Source: Dactylosporangium fulvum | Lineage (GTDB): Bacteria; Actinomycetota; Actinomycetes; Mycobacteriales; Micromonosporaceae | Reading direction: 5' to 3' | Length of the DNA: 64,000 nucleotides | Assembly: GCF_025137375.1 (NCBI RefSeq) | Contig: NZ_CP073720.1 | Location: 3,744,501 to 3,808,500, forward strand | Shown here: positions 40,747 to 50,259 of the stretch, one piece after another | Layout: the number at the start of each line of letters is the position of its first letter | Position numbering within the stretch: position 1 is the stretch's first letter | The notes under the pieces: generated by a model | Seen by the model: the letters and a program-made list of their open reading frames with translations, nothing else | Told to the model about the DNA's origin: nothing | Database searches by the model: none | Made by a program: the position numbers and the translations under genes

Positions 40747-41454
40747 CTACAGCAGCCGGAGCACGGCTCCCAGCCCGTGGACTTTGCCAGGTTCACTCTC
40801 CGGGAGGACAAGGACGCTGCATCCGGCCGCCGCCGCGCCCGCGTCCGCCGGGGTGTCGCCGACCATCAGTGTCCGTTCCGGGTCGACCCGCAGCGCGGCG
40901 CACGCCTTGTGGAAGATCGCCGGGTCGGGCTTGGTCCGGCCGATCTCGTAGGACAGCACGAACTCGTCGACGAGGTCGGCGAAGCCCAGCTCACCGGCGA
41001 GGTCGCGCAGGTCGAAGCCGATGTTGCTGACGACCGCCACCGGCACCCCGGCGGCCCGCAGCGCCCGCAGGGTGGGCAGCGTGTCGGCGTAGAGCTCCCA
41101 GCCGTCGGCGGCCAGCAGCCGGTCGTACAGGGCCGGGGCGAGGCCGGCGTCGACGGTGGCCGCCAGTCCTTCGTACGTGGCCCGGTGCGCGTGCTGGGAG
41201 AGGTCCCGGTCCGCCCACACCTCGGCCAGGTGCGGCGGCACCCGGTACGGCTTCGGCCCGCCGGCCCGCCCGGCCGTGGTGAGCCGGTCGGCGAGGACCG
41301 TCGCCTTGCCCCGGTCCAGCGTGTTGCCGAGGCTCTCGGCCGCCTTCGTCACCCATCGGACCGGGTCCTCCACCTGCGCGATCGTCCCGTGGAAGTCCAG
41401 GAGCACCGCCTCGATCGGTCGTCGGAAGGAGAGTGGCTCAACGCTTTCCGGCAC
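40747..41454 (-). CDS. HAD-superfamily hydrolase with altered motif I
   Basis: 235-residue phosphatase-like protein with a four-helix cap. Motif I reads LLDFHGTI: the nucleophile Asp is present but the second Asp (the usual acid/base) is His. Motif II VVSNIG, motif III Lys in GRTKPDP and motif IV MVGDTPADAGAA are intact. GTG 41454 follows TATCGT (41466-41461) by 6 nt, predicting a leaderless mRNA, and the start is only 54 bp from divergent helY. Substrate unknown; the His may alter turnover or allow another reaction. Confidence 0.88.
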   Translation of the reverse strand: MPESVEPLSFRRPIEAVLLDFHGTIAQVEDPVRWVTKAAESLGNTLDRGKATVLADRLTTAGRAGGPKPYRVPPHLAEVWADRDLSQHAHRATYEGLAATVDAGLAPALYDRLLAADGWELYADTLPTLRALRAAGVPVAVVSNIGFDLRDLAGELGFADLVDEFVLSYEIGRTKPDPAIFHKACAALRVDPERTLMVGDTPADAGAAAAGCSVLVLPESEPGKVHGLGAVLRLL

Positions 41455-41495
41455 GCCAGCACGATACCCATGAGCGGATCCGGGGATTCTTCGCC

Positions 41496-41501
41496 TAGCC
41501 T
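41496..41501 (+). promoter_or_regulatory. -10 hexamer of helY, leaderless layout
   Basis: TAGCCT 7 nt before the GTG at 41509. The divergent HAD promoter TATCGT (41466-41461) lies 30 bp away, so the two genes share a 54-bp control region. Confidence 0.6.
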
Positions 41502-41508
41502 TGGGGGC

Positions 41509-44292
41509 GTGAGCGGTACCGACGAAGTGGACATCAGCCCAGCCGACCGGTACCAGGCGGCCCGCCTGCGGGCGGAGCAAGAGGCGCGGCACCCAGCACT
41601 GGCGGAGTTCGTCGAGGAGATCGACTTCACCCTCGACCCGTTCCAGGCCGAGGCGTGCGAGGCTCTCGAGCGCGGGACCGGTGTGCTGGTGTGCGCGCCG
41701 ACCGGCGCCGGCAAGACCGTCGTCGGTGAGTTCGCCGTGCACCTGGCACTGCGTCAGGGCCGCAAGTGCTTCTACACCACGCCGATCAAGGCGCTGTCGA
41801 ACCAGAAGTACAACGACCTCGTCGAGCGGCACGGCCCGGAGCGGGTCGGCCTGCTCACCGGCGACAACGCGATCAACGGTGACGCGCCCGTGGTGGTCAT
41901 GACCACCGAGGTGCTGCGCAACATGCTGTACTCCGGCTCGTCCGCCCTCCAGGGACTGTCCTACGTCGTGATGGACGAGGTGCACTACCTCGCCGACCGG
42001 TTCCGCGGCGCGGTGTGGGAGGAGGTGATCATCCACCTGCCCGAGTCGGTGACGCTGGTGTCGCTGTCGGCCACGGTGTCGAACGCCGAGGAGTTCGCCG
42101 ACTGGCTCGTCACCGTCCGCGGCGAGACGAGCGTGGTGGTCAGCGAGCACCGGCCCGTACCGCTGTGGCAGCACATGCTCGTCGGCAAGCGGATGTTCGA
42201 CCTCTTCCACGACGCCGAGGCGGCGCAGAAGCACGACGTGCATCCCGAGCTGCTGCGCCACACCCGCGAGATGCTGCGCCGGCTGGAGAGCTCCGGCGAC
42301 TTCCGCGGCCGCGGCCGGACCCGCCGGTTCGCCGGTCCCTACCGCCCGGAGATCGTGGAGCGGCTCGACAACGAGGCCCTGCTCCCGGCGATCCTGTTCA
42401 TCTTCAGCCGCGCCGGCTGTGACGCCGCCGTCCAGCAGTGCCTCGCGGCCGGGCTACGCCTCACCGGGCCCGACGAGCGGGCCGAGATCCGCGCCGTCGT
42501 CGAGTCGCGCACCAAGCACATCCCGGCCGAGGACCTCCAGGTGCTCGGGTACTGGGAGTGGCTCGACGGCCTCGAGCGGGGCCTCGCCGCGCACCACGCG
42601 GGCATGCTGCCGGCCTTCAAGGAGGTCGTCGAGGAGCTGTTCGTCCGGGGCCTGGTGAAGGCGGTCTTCGCGACCGAGACCCTCGCCCTGGGCATCAACA
42701 TGCCGGCCCGTTGCGTGGTGCTGGAGCGGCTCGTCAAGTTCAACGGCGAGGCGCACGTCGACCTGACCCCGGGGGAGTACACGCAGCTGACCGGCCGTGC
42801 CGGCCGCCGCGGCATCGACGTCGAGGGCCACGCCGTGGTCGTCTGGCAGCCCGAGGTCGACCCCCGCCACGTCGCCGGGCTCGCCTCCACCCGCACGTAT
42901 CCGCTGAAGTCCAGCTTCCGCCCGTCGTACAACATGGCGGTCAACCTCGTCGGCAGCGTCGGCACCGCGGCGGCGCGGGAGCTGCTGGAGAGCTCCTTCG
43001 CCCAGTTCCAGGCCGACCGCTCGGTCGTCGGCCTCGCCCGGCAGGTGCAGCGCAACCTCGACACCATGGCGACCTACAGCCGGGAGATGGCCTGCCATCT
43101 CGGGGATTTCGAGGAGTACTTCGGGATCCGCGTCTCGATCGCCGAGCGCGAACGGGCGATCGCCCGGCAGGGCGCGCAGCAGCGGCGGGCGGCGGCCATG
43201 GAGTCCCTGGAGAAGCTGCGGCCCGGCGACGTCATCCGGGTGCCCGCCGGGCGCCGCTCCGGCCTCGCCATCGTCATCGACCCGGGCACCAGCGGCCGCG
43301 GCTTCGGCGAGCCCCGGCCCCTGGTGCTCACCGAGGACCGCTGGGCCGGGCGCATCTCCGCCGGCGACTTCACCAGCCCCGCCGAGCCCCTCGGGCGGGT
43401 GCGGGTGCCGAAGCAGTTCAACTACCGCTCCGCGCAGGACCGGCGTGACCTCGCCGCGCAGCTGCACCGGCTCGACCTCGACCCGGCCGCGCGGCAGTCG
43501 GACCGGGGCCCGCGGGGCCGGTCCCGCAACGTCGCCGCGGCCGACGACCACGAGCTCGAGATGCTGCGCTCCGCGCTGCGCCGCCACCCCTGCCACCGCT
43601 GCCCGGACCGGGAGGAGCACGCCCGCTGGGCCGAGCGGCGCCACCGCCTGGAGCGCGACACGGAGGCCCTGCGGGGCAAGGTGGCCAGCCGGACGGGGTC
43701 CCTCGCCCGTACCTTCGACCGGGTCTGCGGCCTGCTCACCGACCGCGGCTACCTGACGCCCGAGGGCACCGTCACCGACGCCGGCCGGACGCTCGCCCGC
43801 ATCTGGAGCGAGACCGACCTCCTCGTCGCCGAGTGCCTGCGCCGCGGGGTGTGGGACAAGCTCGGCCCCGCCGAGCTCGCCGCCGCCGTGAGCGTGCTGG
43901 TGTACGAGGCGCGCCGCGAGGCCGAGGACCGCGCGTCCATCCCGCGCGGCGACGTCTCCGACGCCGTCGACGCGACGCTCAAGCTGTGGGCCGATCTCCG
44001 CGACGACGAGGACTCGCGGGGCCTGCAGCTGACCCGGGAGCTCGACCTCGGGTTCGTGTGGCCGGTGTACCGGTGGGCGCGCGGCGAGTCGCTGACCAAG
44101 GTGCTCGGCAGCGTGCACGGCATCGACGGCGACATGCCGGCCGGTGACTTCGTGCGCTGGTCCCGCCAGGTGCTCGACCTGCTGGACCAGCTCACCGGCG
44201 CGACCGGCGCGACCGAGCCGGTCCGCCGCACCGCACGGCAGGCGATGACGGCGATGACACGTGGCGTGCTGGCATATAGCGTGATGGTCTGA
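41509..44292 (+). CDS. helY: Ski2/Mtr4-like DEAD/DEAH-box helicase (HelY family)
   Basis: 927-residue superfamily 2 helicase: Walker A CAPTGAGKT near residue 65, DEVH box VMDEVHYLAD, the helicase C domain with QLTGRAGRRGID, and a C-terminal helical bundle (DSHCT-like) with a Cys cluster HPCHRCPDREEHA. Related to eukaryotic RNA-exosome helicases; in actinobacteria it is encoded next to tatC, as in Mycobacterium (HelY). Probably unwinds RNA; function in bacteria is poorly defined. The GTG at 41509 excludes a huge upstream frame that is antisense to the HAD gene. Confidence 0.95.
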   Translation: MSGTDEVDISPADRYQAARLRAEQEARHPALAEFVEEIDFTLDPFQAEACEALERGTGVLVCAPTGAGKTVVGEFAVHLALRQGRKCFYTTPIKALSNQKYNDLVERHGPERVGLLTGDNAINGDAPVVVMTTEVLRNMLYSGSSALQGLSYVVMDEVHYLADRFRGAVWEEVIIHLPESVTLVSLSATVSNAEEFADWLVTVRGETSVVVSEHRPVPLWQHMLVGKRMFDLFHDAEAAQKHDVHPELLRHTREMLRRLESSGDFRGRGRTRRFAGPYRPEIVERLDNEALLPAILFIFSRAGCDAAVQQCLAAGLRLTGPDERAEIRAVVESRTKHIPAEDLQVLGYWEWLDGLERGLAAHHAGMLPAFKEVVEELFVRGLVKAVFATETLALGINMPARCVVLERLVKFNGEAHVDLTPGEYTQLTGRAGRRGIDVEGHAVVVWQPEVDPRHVAGLASTRTYPLKSSFRPSYNMAVNLVGSVGTAAARELLESSFAQFQADRSVVGLARQVQRNLDTMATYSREMACHLGDFEEYFGIRVSIAERERAIARQGAQQRRAAAMESLEKLRPGDVIRVPAGRRSGLAIVIDPGTSGRGFGEPRPLVLTEDRWAGRISAGDFTSPAEPLGRVRVPKQFNYRSAQDRRDLAAQLHRLDLDPAARQSDRGPRGRSRNVAAADDHELEMLRSALRRHPCHRCPDREEHARWAERRHRLERDTEALRGKVASRTGSLARTFDRVCGLLTDRGYLTPEGTVTDAGRTLARIWSETDLLVAECLRRGVWDKLGPAELAAAVSVLVYEARREAEDRASIPRGDVSDAVDATLKLWADLRDDEDSRGLQLTRELDLGFVWPVYRWARGESLTKVLGSVHGIDGDMPAGDFVRWSRQVLDLLDQLTGATGATEPVRRTARQAMTAMTRGVLAYSVMV

Positions 44293-44403
44293 TCACTGAG
44301 CGAGTTTTCATCGAACGGGATTAGGCGAATGTCGTTCGGATCCGCAATGATGCTCATCGCCGGTTGATGCCGGCCGTGCTGCCGTCGGCGTGGGAGGGCA
44401 TTC

Positions 44404-45366
44404 GTGGGCCAGTTGCACCATTTCACGTATGGCGCGATCACTCCGATTTTCGCCTTCGCGATGTCCTTTCTCGGCTGCCTTCTCGGTCTCGTCAGCACGG
44501 CGCGAGCCCGGGCCTCGACCGACACCCGGCGCCGCGCCTGGCTGCTCGTGCTCGCCGCGTGGGCGATCGGCGGCACCGGCATCTGGGTCATGCACTTCAT
44601 GGCCATGGTCGGCTTCAGCGTCAGCGGCTCGCCGTTGCGGTATGACGTGCCCATCACGATCGCCAGCTTCTTCATCGCGGTCGTGACCGTCGGTGTCGGC
44701 CTGTTCATCGTCGGCCTCGGCAAGCGGTCCATGTGGAAGGTGCTCGTCGGCGGCCCGATCACCGGCGTGTCCGTCGCCTTCATGCACTACACGGGCATGG
44801 CCGCGATGCGGATCAACGGCTCGTTCGAATACGACACCACCCTCTACCTGACGTCATACGCGATCGCCGTGGTCGCCGCGACGGTGGCGCTGTGGTTCAC
44901 CGTGGTGGTCCGCGGCATCCCGGCGACGATCGCCGCCGCGGCCGTCATGGGCGTCGCCGTCTGCGGCATGCACTACACCGGCATGGCGGCCATGCATGTC
45001 CACCTGGCGGACACGCTCGACACGGTCCCCGGCGTCGACGTCAACTGGTTCCTGGCCCCGATCGTGCTGTTCGTCCTGGTCGTGGTGATCGCCCTGGCCA
45101 GCGCGGTGATGGCGGTGCCGTCGGAGCGCGAGCAGGCCGAGGCCGACGCGGTCCGCGCCAAGATCGCCGCCGGTCAGGTCCTGCAGTCGGGCGGCCCGGT
45201 CTTCGGCGGCTCGACCGCCACGTCCGGCAGCCTCGCCGGCGACAACTCCACCAGCGGCAACGCCACCCTCCCACCGCACCCCAACGGCGGCGGCAAGGCC
45301 GCTCAAGCGTTCGCGGCTCGCGCCGCAAACGGCATCGCCGACGCCCGCCGCCAGCGCGGCCGCTGA
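44404..45366 (+). CDS. MHYT-domain membrane sensor protein
   Basis: 320 residues with about seven transmembrane helices and three repeats of the metal-binding pattern: MHFMAM, MHYTGMAAM and again MHYTGMAAM. MHYT domains are thought to sense O2, CO or NO through a bound metal. Unlike many homologues no GGDEF/EAL output domain is fused; instead a 70-residue Ala/Gly/Ser-rich cytoplasmic tail follows. GTG start with GGGAGGG upstream. Stands alone, flanked by gene-free sequence. Confidence 0.9.
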   Translation: MGQLHHFTYGAITPIFAFAMSFLGCLLGLVSTARARASTDTRRRAWLLVLAAWAIGGTGIWVMHFMAMVGFSVSGSPLRYDVPITIASFFIAVVTVGVGLFIVGLGKRSMWKVLVGGPITGVSVAFMHYTGMAAMRINGSFEYDTTLYLTSYAIAVVAATVALWFTVVVRGIPATIAAAAVMGVAVCGMHYTGMAAMHVHLADTLDTVPGVDVNWFLAPIVLFVLVVVIALASAVMAVPSEREQAEADAVRAKIAAGQVLQSGGPVFGGSTATSGSLAGDNSTSGNATLPPHPNGGGKAAQAFAARAANGIADARRQRGR

Positions 45367-45484
45367 CCCCCACGCGCTTTCCCGCCACGGCTGGGGCACC
45401 GGACCTCGAGGCCTTGCTCAACGCCTGCCCCGGAGCGCCCTGGTTCCTCGGTGCGACTTGGCTGGTCGGGTCGGAGCGTCTGGC

Positions 45485-45572
45485 GCCTGGCCGGCAGACT
45501 CGCGGAGTCGAGGTCGGGGTCGGGCTGGGTGGAGTAGTGCCTGGCAGGCAGAGTCGTGGGGTCGAGGTCAGG
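45485..45572. repeat. 54-bp tandem repeat, two imperfect copies
   Basis: GCCTGGCCGGCAGACTCGCG... at 45485 and GCCTGGCAGGCAGAGTCGTG... at 45539 share most of their first 34 bases, ending GTCGAGGTCGGG/GTCGAGGTCAGG. Confidence 0.65.
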
Positions 45573-45661
45573 CCGAGCGGAGTGGCGCTCGACTGGAGGG
45601 CCGGGTCTGTGTCGACATTCCGGACATCTTGGTGCATTGACACAAGACGATGGACATGCTG

Positions 45662-45721
45662 TTTCATGATCCCGAAGACTTGAGGCAGTCTGGGCAGCCA
45701 AAAGTCTTCGGGATCATGAAA
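45662..45721. repeat. Long palindrome, family B copy 2
   Basis: Perfect 20-bp inverted repeat TTTCATGATCCCGAAGACTT (45662-45681) with its complement at 45702-45721, loop of 20 nt. The ends TTTCATGATC are the same as in 9139-9198. Confidence 0.9.
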
Positions 45722-46090
45722 AAGTTGGTCCAACGGGTTCGACTAGAGTCGATGGAGTCCCGCTATTTGGTCGCACCGGCAGTTGTGAGGGCTTTCGAGG
45801 AGAGCGTCGGCGACCATGCCCTCGACTTGCCTGTGCGACTCGTCCGCTTTGCGTGGTATGCGTCGGCCGAGGCGAGCGCTCCCGGTCGAGTCGATCAAGA
45901 AGGTCGAGCGGGGCGGGGGCGGGTCGGCGTGTCGTACGAGAGAAGAGCAGAAGTTGCGAGTCGACCGACATGTCCGTATAAGGTCGGTAAGACAGGTGAA
46001 TTGGCCTACCCGGCGCGGTGGCCAGGGCCGAGCGTCGCGGGGCACCCGTGATGTCCGACCCTGGGGGAGCGGGGAGGAGATACTGAGCAC

Positions 46091-48571
46091 GTGACCGAAG
46101 CCCGGCCCCGGCCCAAGATGCGCACTGTCGGCGGGACGCTCGAGGACTTTGAGCGGGACCTCATCAGCAACCTGTACTACCAGCGTGGCACGACCCTCGA
46201 GTCTGCCAGCGGGCCCGACGCCTACCACACCCTCGCGGTCACCGTGCGGGACCGGCTCGTCGACCGGTATGCCCGCACCGCCGCCGCGCACTACGCCGCC
46301 AACCCGCGGTTCGTGTACTACCTGTCCGCCGAGTATCTGCTGGGGCGGCAGCTGCGGCAGAACCTCCTCTACACGGGCGCCGAGCAGTGGCTGCGGCCGG
46401 TCGCCGAGGACCTCGGGGCACCGCTGGAGGAGCTCGAGGCGTACGACGTCGAGCCCGGCCTCGGCAACGGGGGCCTGGGACGGCTGGCGGCGTGCCTGCT
46501 CGACTCGATGGCGACGCTCGACATCCCCGCCGTCGGCTACGGCATCAGGTACGAGTTCGGCATCTTCAAGCAGGCGTTCCGCGACGGCGCGCAGGTCGAG
46601 CGGCCCGACGACTGGACGTTCTACGGCAACCCCTGGGAGTTCCCGGCGCCGGACGACCGGCAGGTCGTCGGCTTCTACGGCACCACCGCCCGGGCGCTCG
46701 ACGACCCCACCGGGCTGCGCCGGCAGTGGACGCCCGGCGAGACCGTCCGCGGCGAGCCCAGCCACATGCTCGTCCCGGGGTTCGGGACGCAGACGGTCAA
46801 CATGATCCGGCTGTGGCGGGCCCGTGCGAGCCGCGAGTCGTTCGACCTGAGCCGCTTCAGCGCCGGGCAGTACAAGGAGGCCGTCGAGGACATCGTGCGG
46901 GCCGAGAACATCAGCAAGGTGCTGTACCCCGACGACAGCACCGAGCAGGGCCGCGAGCTGCGCCTGAAGCAGCAGTACTTCCTCGTCGCCTGTTCGCTGC
47001 GGGACATCATCCGCCGCTACCGGCTGCGCAACACCGGCTGGGACGGGTTCCCGGCGAAGGTTGTCATCCAGCTCAACGACACCCACCCGGTCATGGCGAT
47101 CACCGAGCTGATGCGGCTGCTCGTCGACGTGTACCGGGTCGACTGGGACCTGGCCTGGTCGATCACCCGCCGCACGTTCAACTACACGTGCCACACGCTG
47201 CTGCCGGAGGCCCTGGAGACCTGGCCGGTCGCGCTGCTGGAGCGACTCCTGCCCCGGCACATGGAGATCATCTACTCGATCAACCACTTCTTCCTGCAGG
47301 AGGTCGCGGCGACGTACCCCGGCGACGTCGACAAGCTGCGCCGGCTTTCGATCATCGAGGAGGGGTCGGAGCGGCGGGTCCGGATGGCGCACCTCGCGGT
47401 CGTCGGCAGCACCGCGGTCAACGGCGTCGCCGAGCTGCACACGAGGCTGCTCACCGCGACGACGCTACGCGACTTCGCCGAGCTGTGGCCGTACAAGTTC
47501 CACAACGTCACCAACGGCGTCACCCCGCGCCGGTTCATCCGGCTCGCCAACCCGCGGCTGTCGGCGCTCATCACCGACCGGCTCGGCGACGAGGGCTGGC
47601 TCACGGACCTCGAGCGCCTGGAGCGGCTCGGTGACGCGGTCGACGACCCGGAGTTCCTGACGCGGTGGCGGGAGGTGAAGCGGCAGAACAAGGTCGACCT
47701 CGCGCGGCACGTGGAGCGGTCGACCGGCGTCGTCATCGATCCCGAGGCGCTGTGCGACGTGATGATCAAGCGGTTCCACGAGTACAAGCGGCAGCATCTC
47801 AAGCTGCTCCACGTGATCACGCTGTTCAACCGGATCCGCGAGAACCCCGACCTCGACGTCGTGCCGCGCACCGTGCTCTTCGGTGGCAAGGCGGCACCCG
47901 GCTACCACGCGATGAAGCTGCTGATCCACCTGGTCAACGCGGTCGCCGAGGCCGTCGACACCGACCCGGTGGTCTCGCGGCGGCTCAAGGTCGTGCTGCT
48001 GCCCGACTACAACGTCACCAAGGCGCAGTTCATCATCCCGGCGGCCGACCTGTCCGAGCAGATCTCCCTCGCCGGCAAGGAGGCGTCCGGTACGGGCAAC
48101 ATGAAGCTCGCCCTCAACGGCGCGGTCACGATCGGCACGCTCGACGGCGCGAACATCGAGATCCGCGACCGGGTCGGCGCGGAGAACTTCTTCCTGTTCG
48201 GGCTCAACACCGCCGACGCGGCCGACCTGCGCCGCCACTACCGGCCGCGGGCGTTCTACGAGCAGGACCCCGAGCTGCGCGCGGCTGTGGACGCGATCGC
48301 CTCCGGCGTTTTCGCCAAGGGCGACCGCGCCCTCTTCGCGCCGGTCGTCGACGCGATGCTCGGCCGTGACGAGTACCTGGCCCTGGCCGACTACCGCTCC
48401 TACGTCGACTGCCAGGAGGCGGTCGCCGAGGCGTGGCGCGACCAGGAACGCTGGACCCGCATGTCGGTGCTCAACTCGGCCCGGAGCGGCTTCTTCTCCT
48501 CCGACCGCACCGTCCGCGACTACTGCGACCTGATCTGGCGGGTCGAACCGGTCCGCGTGTCGCCGGCCTAA
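46091..48571 (+). CDS. glgP: Alpha-glucan (glycogen/maltodextrin) phosphorylase
   Basis: 826-residue PLP enzyme that releases glucose-1-phosphate from alpha-1,4-glucans. The PLP-lysine motif [14 protein letters not shown] is present near residue 660-675, along with [13 protein letters not shown] and [10 protein letters not shown]. Length is typical of the classic GT35 family rather than the short archaeal form. GTG start 46091 with GGGGAGGAG 11 nt upstream. Convergent with the reductase-methyltransferase fusion, 20 bp apart. Confidence 0.97.
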   Translation: MTEARPRPKMRTVGGTLEDFERDLISNLYYQRGTTLESASGPDAYHTLAVTVRDRLVDRYARTAAAHYAANPRFVYYLSAEYLLGRQLRQNLLYTGAEQWLRPVAEDLGAPLEELEAYDVEPGLGNGGLGRLAACLLDSMATLDIPAVGYGIRYEFGIFKQAFRDGAQVERPDDWTFYGNPWEFPAPDDRQVVGFYGTTARALDDPTGLRRQWTPGETVRGEPSHMLVPGFGTQTVNMIRLWRARASRESFDLSRFSAGQYKEAVEDIVRAENISKVLYPDDSTEQGRELRLKQQYFLVACSLRDIIRRYRLRNTGWDGFPAKVVIQLNDTHPVMAITELMRLLVDVYRVDWDLAWSITRRTFNYTCHTLLPEALETWPVALLERLLPRHMEIIYSINHFFLQEVAATYPGDVDKLRRLSIIEEGSERRVRMAHLAVVGSTAVNGVAELHTRLLTATTLRDFAELWPYKFHNVTNGVTPRRFIRLANPRLSALITDRLGDEGWLTDLERLERLGDAVDDPEFLTRWREVKRQNKVDLARHVERSTGVVIDPEALCDVMIKRFHEYKRQHLKLLHVITLFNRIRENPDLDVVPRTVLFGGKAAPGYHAMKLLIHLVNAVAEAVDTDPVVSRRLKVVLLPDYNVTKAQFIIPAADLSEQISLAGKEASGTGNMKLALNGAVTIGTLDGANIEIRDRVGAENFFLFGLNTADAADLRRHYRPRAFYEQDPELRAAVDAIASGVFAKGDRALFAPVVDAMLGRDEYLALADYRSYVDCQEAVAEAWRDQERWTRMSVLNSARSGFFSSDRTVRDYCDLIWRVEPVRVSPA

Positions 48572-48591
48572 CACCACCCGCGGTCGGGAGG

Positions 48592-50193
48592 TCAGCGGCG
48601 CCGGGCCCGCAGCACGGCGTCGTGGACCGTGACCTGCTGCCCGGTCTCCGGGTGGGCCACGGTCCGCGGGCGGGCCTCGGCGGCCTGCACCTCCCACTCG
48701 TCGGGCTTGAGCAAGGCGGCGATCTCCTCGCCGGTGAAGAACAGCTCCGGGACGTCCGGGCGGGGGACCACGCCCACGTCGGACGGGTGGTGGCCGCCGA
48801 TCAGCAGCGTCCCGCCGGGCGCGACCGCGTCCGCGAGTCGCGCGAACAGCGCCTCCCGCAGCCCGGTCGGCACGTGGACGAACTGGGCGGAGACCAGGTC
48901 GTACCGGCGGGGCTCCGGCGTCCACGACAGCGCGTCGGCGCGCACCCACGTGGTCCGTGCGGCCACGTCGTCGCCGGCGGCGGCCGCGTGCGCGGCGGCG
49001 CGGTCGAGCGCGGTGGGGGAGATGTCGGCGCCGGTGACCCGCCAGCCGCGCTGCGCCAGCCAGATCGCGTCCGCGCCCTCGCCGCAGCCGACGTCGAGGG
49101 CCTCGCCGGGCGTGAGGTCCTCGACGTCGGTGACGAGGTGCGGGTTCGGCCGGCCGCTCCACAACGCGGGCCGGCTGGCGTAGCGGTCCTCCCAGTACGC
49201 CTCGGTGAACATCTCGGCGACGTGGGGCGCGATCCCCTTCCGGGCGGCCACCGCGGCCCGGGTCTCCTCGGCGATCAGGTCCGCGTTGATCGCGCCGGCC
49301 GCGGTCAGCCCCGCGGCGGCGGACGCGATGACCTGGCCGAATGGGTCGGCGACGTTCCCGGCCACGTACACGCCGGGCACGGCGGTCGCGCCGGTCGGCT
49401 CGGCCGGCACGTACGTGCCGACGACGGCGTCACCGACCCGCCGCTCGGCGGTCTCCAGCCCGAGCGGGCCGAGCAGGTCCGCGCGGGCCCGCAGCCTCGT
49501 CTGCACCACCACCGCGTCGCGCGGAACGAGCGTGCCGTCGGCCAGGCGCACCCCGGTCAGCCGGTCGGCGTCGGCCTCGACGCCGGTGACCTCGCCGGTC
49601 ACCACCGCGATCCCGCGGGCGGCCAGCTCCTCCCAGGTGTCGTCGGGCAGGTCACCGAGGGTGTGCAGGAACAGCGTCACGTCGGCGCTCCACTGCCGCC
49701 ACTGCTGCACCGCGTGCACGGCCATGGGGCCGGTGGCGATGACACCGATCGCCCGGTCCCGCACCTCCCAGCCGTGGCAGTACGGGCAGTGCAGCACGTC
49801 GTGGCCCCAGCGCCCGGCCAGGCCGGGGATGTCCGGCAGCTCGTCGGTCAGCCCGGTCGTCACCAGCAGGCGGCGCGCGTGGACGTGCCGCCCGTCGGCG
49901 AGTGCGACGCCGAAGACGCCGGCGCCACGGGTCAGGTGCGTCACGGTGCCGGTGACGACCTCGGCGCCGTACGACTCGATCTCCCGCCGGCCGATCGCCA
50001 GCAGCTCGGCCGGGGGCGTGCCCTCGCGGCCCAGGTAGTTGTGCACGTGCCCGGCCGGGGCGTTGCGCTGCTCGCCCGCGTCCACCACCAGCACGGACCG
50101 GCGGGCCCGGCTCAGCGCCAGTGCCCCGCTCAAGCCGGCCGCGCCGCCGCCGATGATCACCACGTCGTATCGCTCGCTCATGCTCCCGTTCAT
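48592..50193 (-). CDS. Fused thioredoxin-reductase-like FAD oxidoreductase and SAM methyltransferase
   Basis: 533 residues. The N-terminal half (about 1-310) is a thioredoxin-reductase fold: FAD motif IIGGGAAGLSGALAL, redox-type HCPYCHGWEV, NAD(P) region and the FAD-closing GVYVAGNV. The C-terminal half (about 330-533) is a class I methyltransferase: LDVGCGEGADAIWL, acidic ADISPTALD, resembling TehB-type detoxifying enzymes. A single chain might reduce and methylate a metalloid or thiol compound, an inference. Start between two ATGs (50193, 50181). Divergent from the XRE-cupin gene, sharing 66 bp with a palindromic operator. Confidence 0.9.
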   Translation of the reverse strand: MNGSMSERYDVVIIGGGAAGLSGALALSRARRSVLVVDAGEQRNAPAGHVHNYLGREGTPPAELLAIGRREIESYGAEVVTGTVTHLTRGAGVFGVALADGRHVHARRLLVTTGLTDELPDIPGLAGRWGHDVLHCPYCHGWEVRDRAIGVIATGPMAVHAVQQWRQWSADVTLFLHTLGDLPDDTWEELAARGIAVVTGEVTGVEADADRLTGVRLADGTLVPRDAVVVQTRLRARADLLGPLGLETAERRVGDAVVGTYVPAEPTGATAVPGVYVAGNVADPFGQVIASAAAGLTAAGAINADLIAEETRAAVAARKGIAPHVAEMFTEAYWEDRYASRPALWSGRPNPHLVTDVEDLTPGEALDVGCGEGADAIWLAQRGWRVTGADISPTALDRAAAHAAAAGDDVAARTTWVRADALSWTPEPRRYDLVSAQFVHVPTGLREALFARLADAVAPGGTLLIGGHHPSDVGVVPRPDVPELFFTGEEIAALLKPDEWEVQAAEARPRTVAHPETGQQVTVHDAVLRARRR

Positions 50194-50235
50194 GCTCCGG
50201 ACTGTGCCTCCGCCTCGCCAGCCCGACAAGAATCC

Positions 50236-50250
50236 TTGCCGTTTTGGCAA
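50236..50250. promoter_or_regulatory. Palindromic operator between fusion gene and XRE-cupin regulator
   Basis: TTGCC-GTTTT-GGCAA, perfect 5-bp arms, overlapping the probable -10 of the regulator (CAAACT, 50248-50253) and about 43 bp before the fusion gene. A natural site for autoregulation. Confidence 0.55.
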
Positions 50251-50259
50251 ACTGGAGCG

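Larger units (their letters stand above)
45367..46090. other. Gene-free region with repeats
   Basis: Between the MHYT gene and glgP I see no convincing gene. It holds a two-copy tandem repeat (45485-45572), a family B palindrome (45662-45721) and, near the end, the glgP ribosome site GGGGAGGAG. Frames at 45650-46051 and 45816-46094 are open but have no recognisable character and cross the palindrome or run into glgP. Confidence 0.6.

Noticed and set aside
40777..41508. N-terminal extension of the helicase frame to 1171 residues
   Set aside because: The extension is antisense to the HAD gene; the -10 box and conserved N-terminus support the GTG at 41509.
45816..46094. 92-codon frame overlapping the glgP start by 4 bp
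   Set aside because: Arg-rich product with no recognisable domain; the overlap with glgP looks coincidental, although it cannot be fully excluded.
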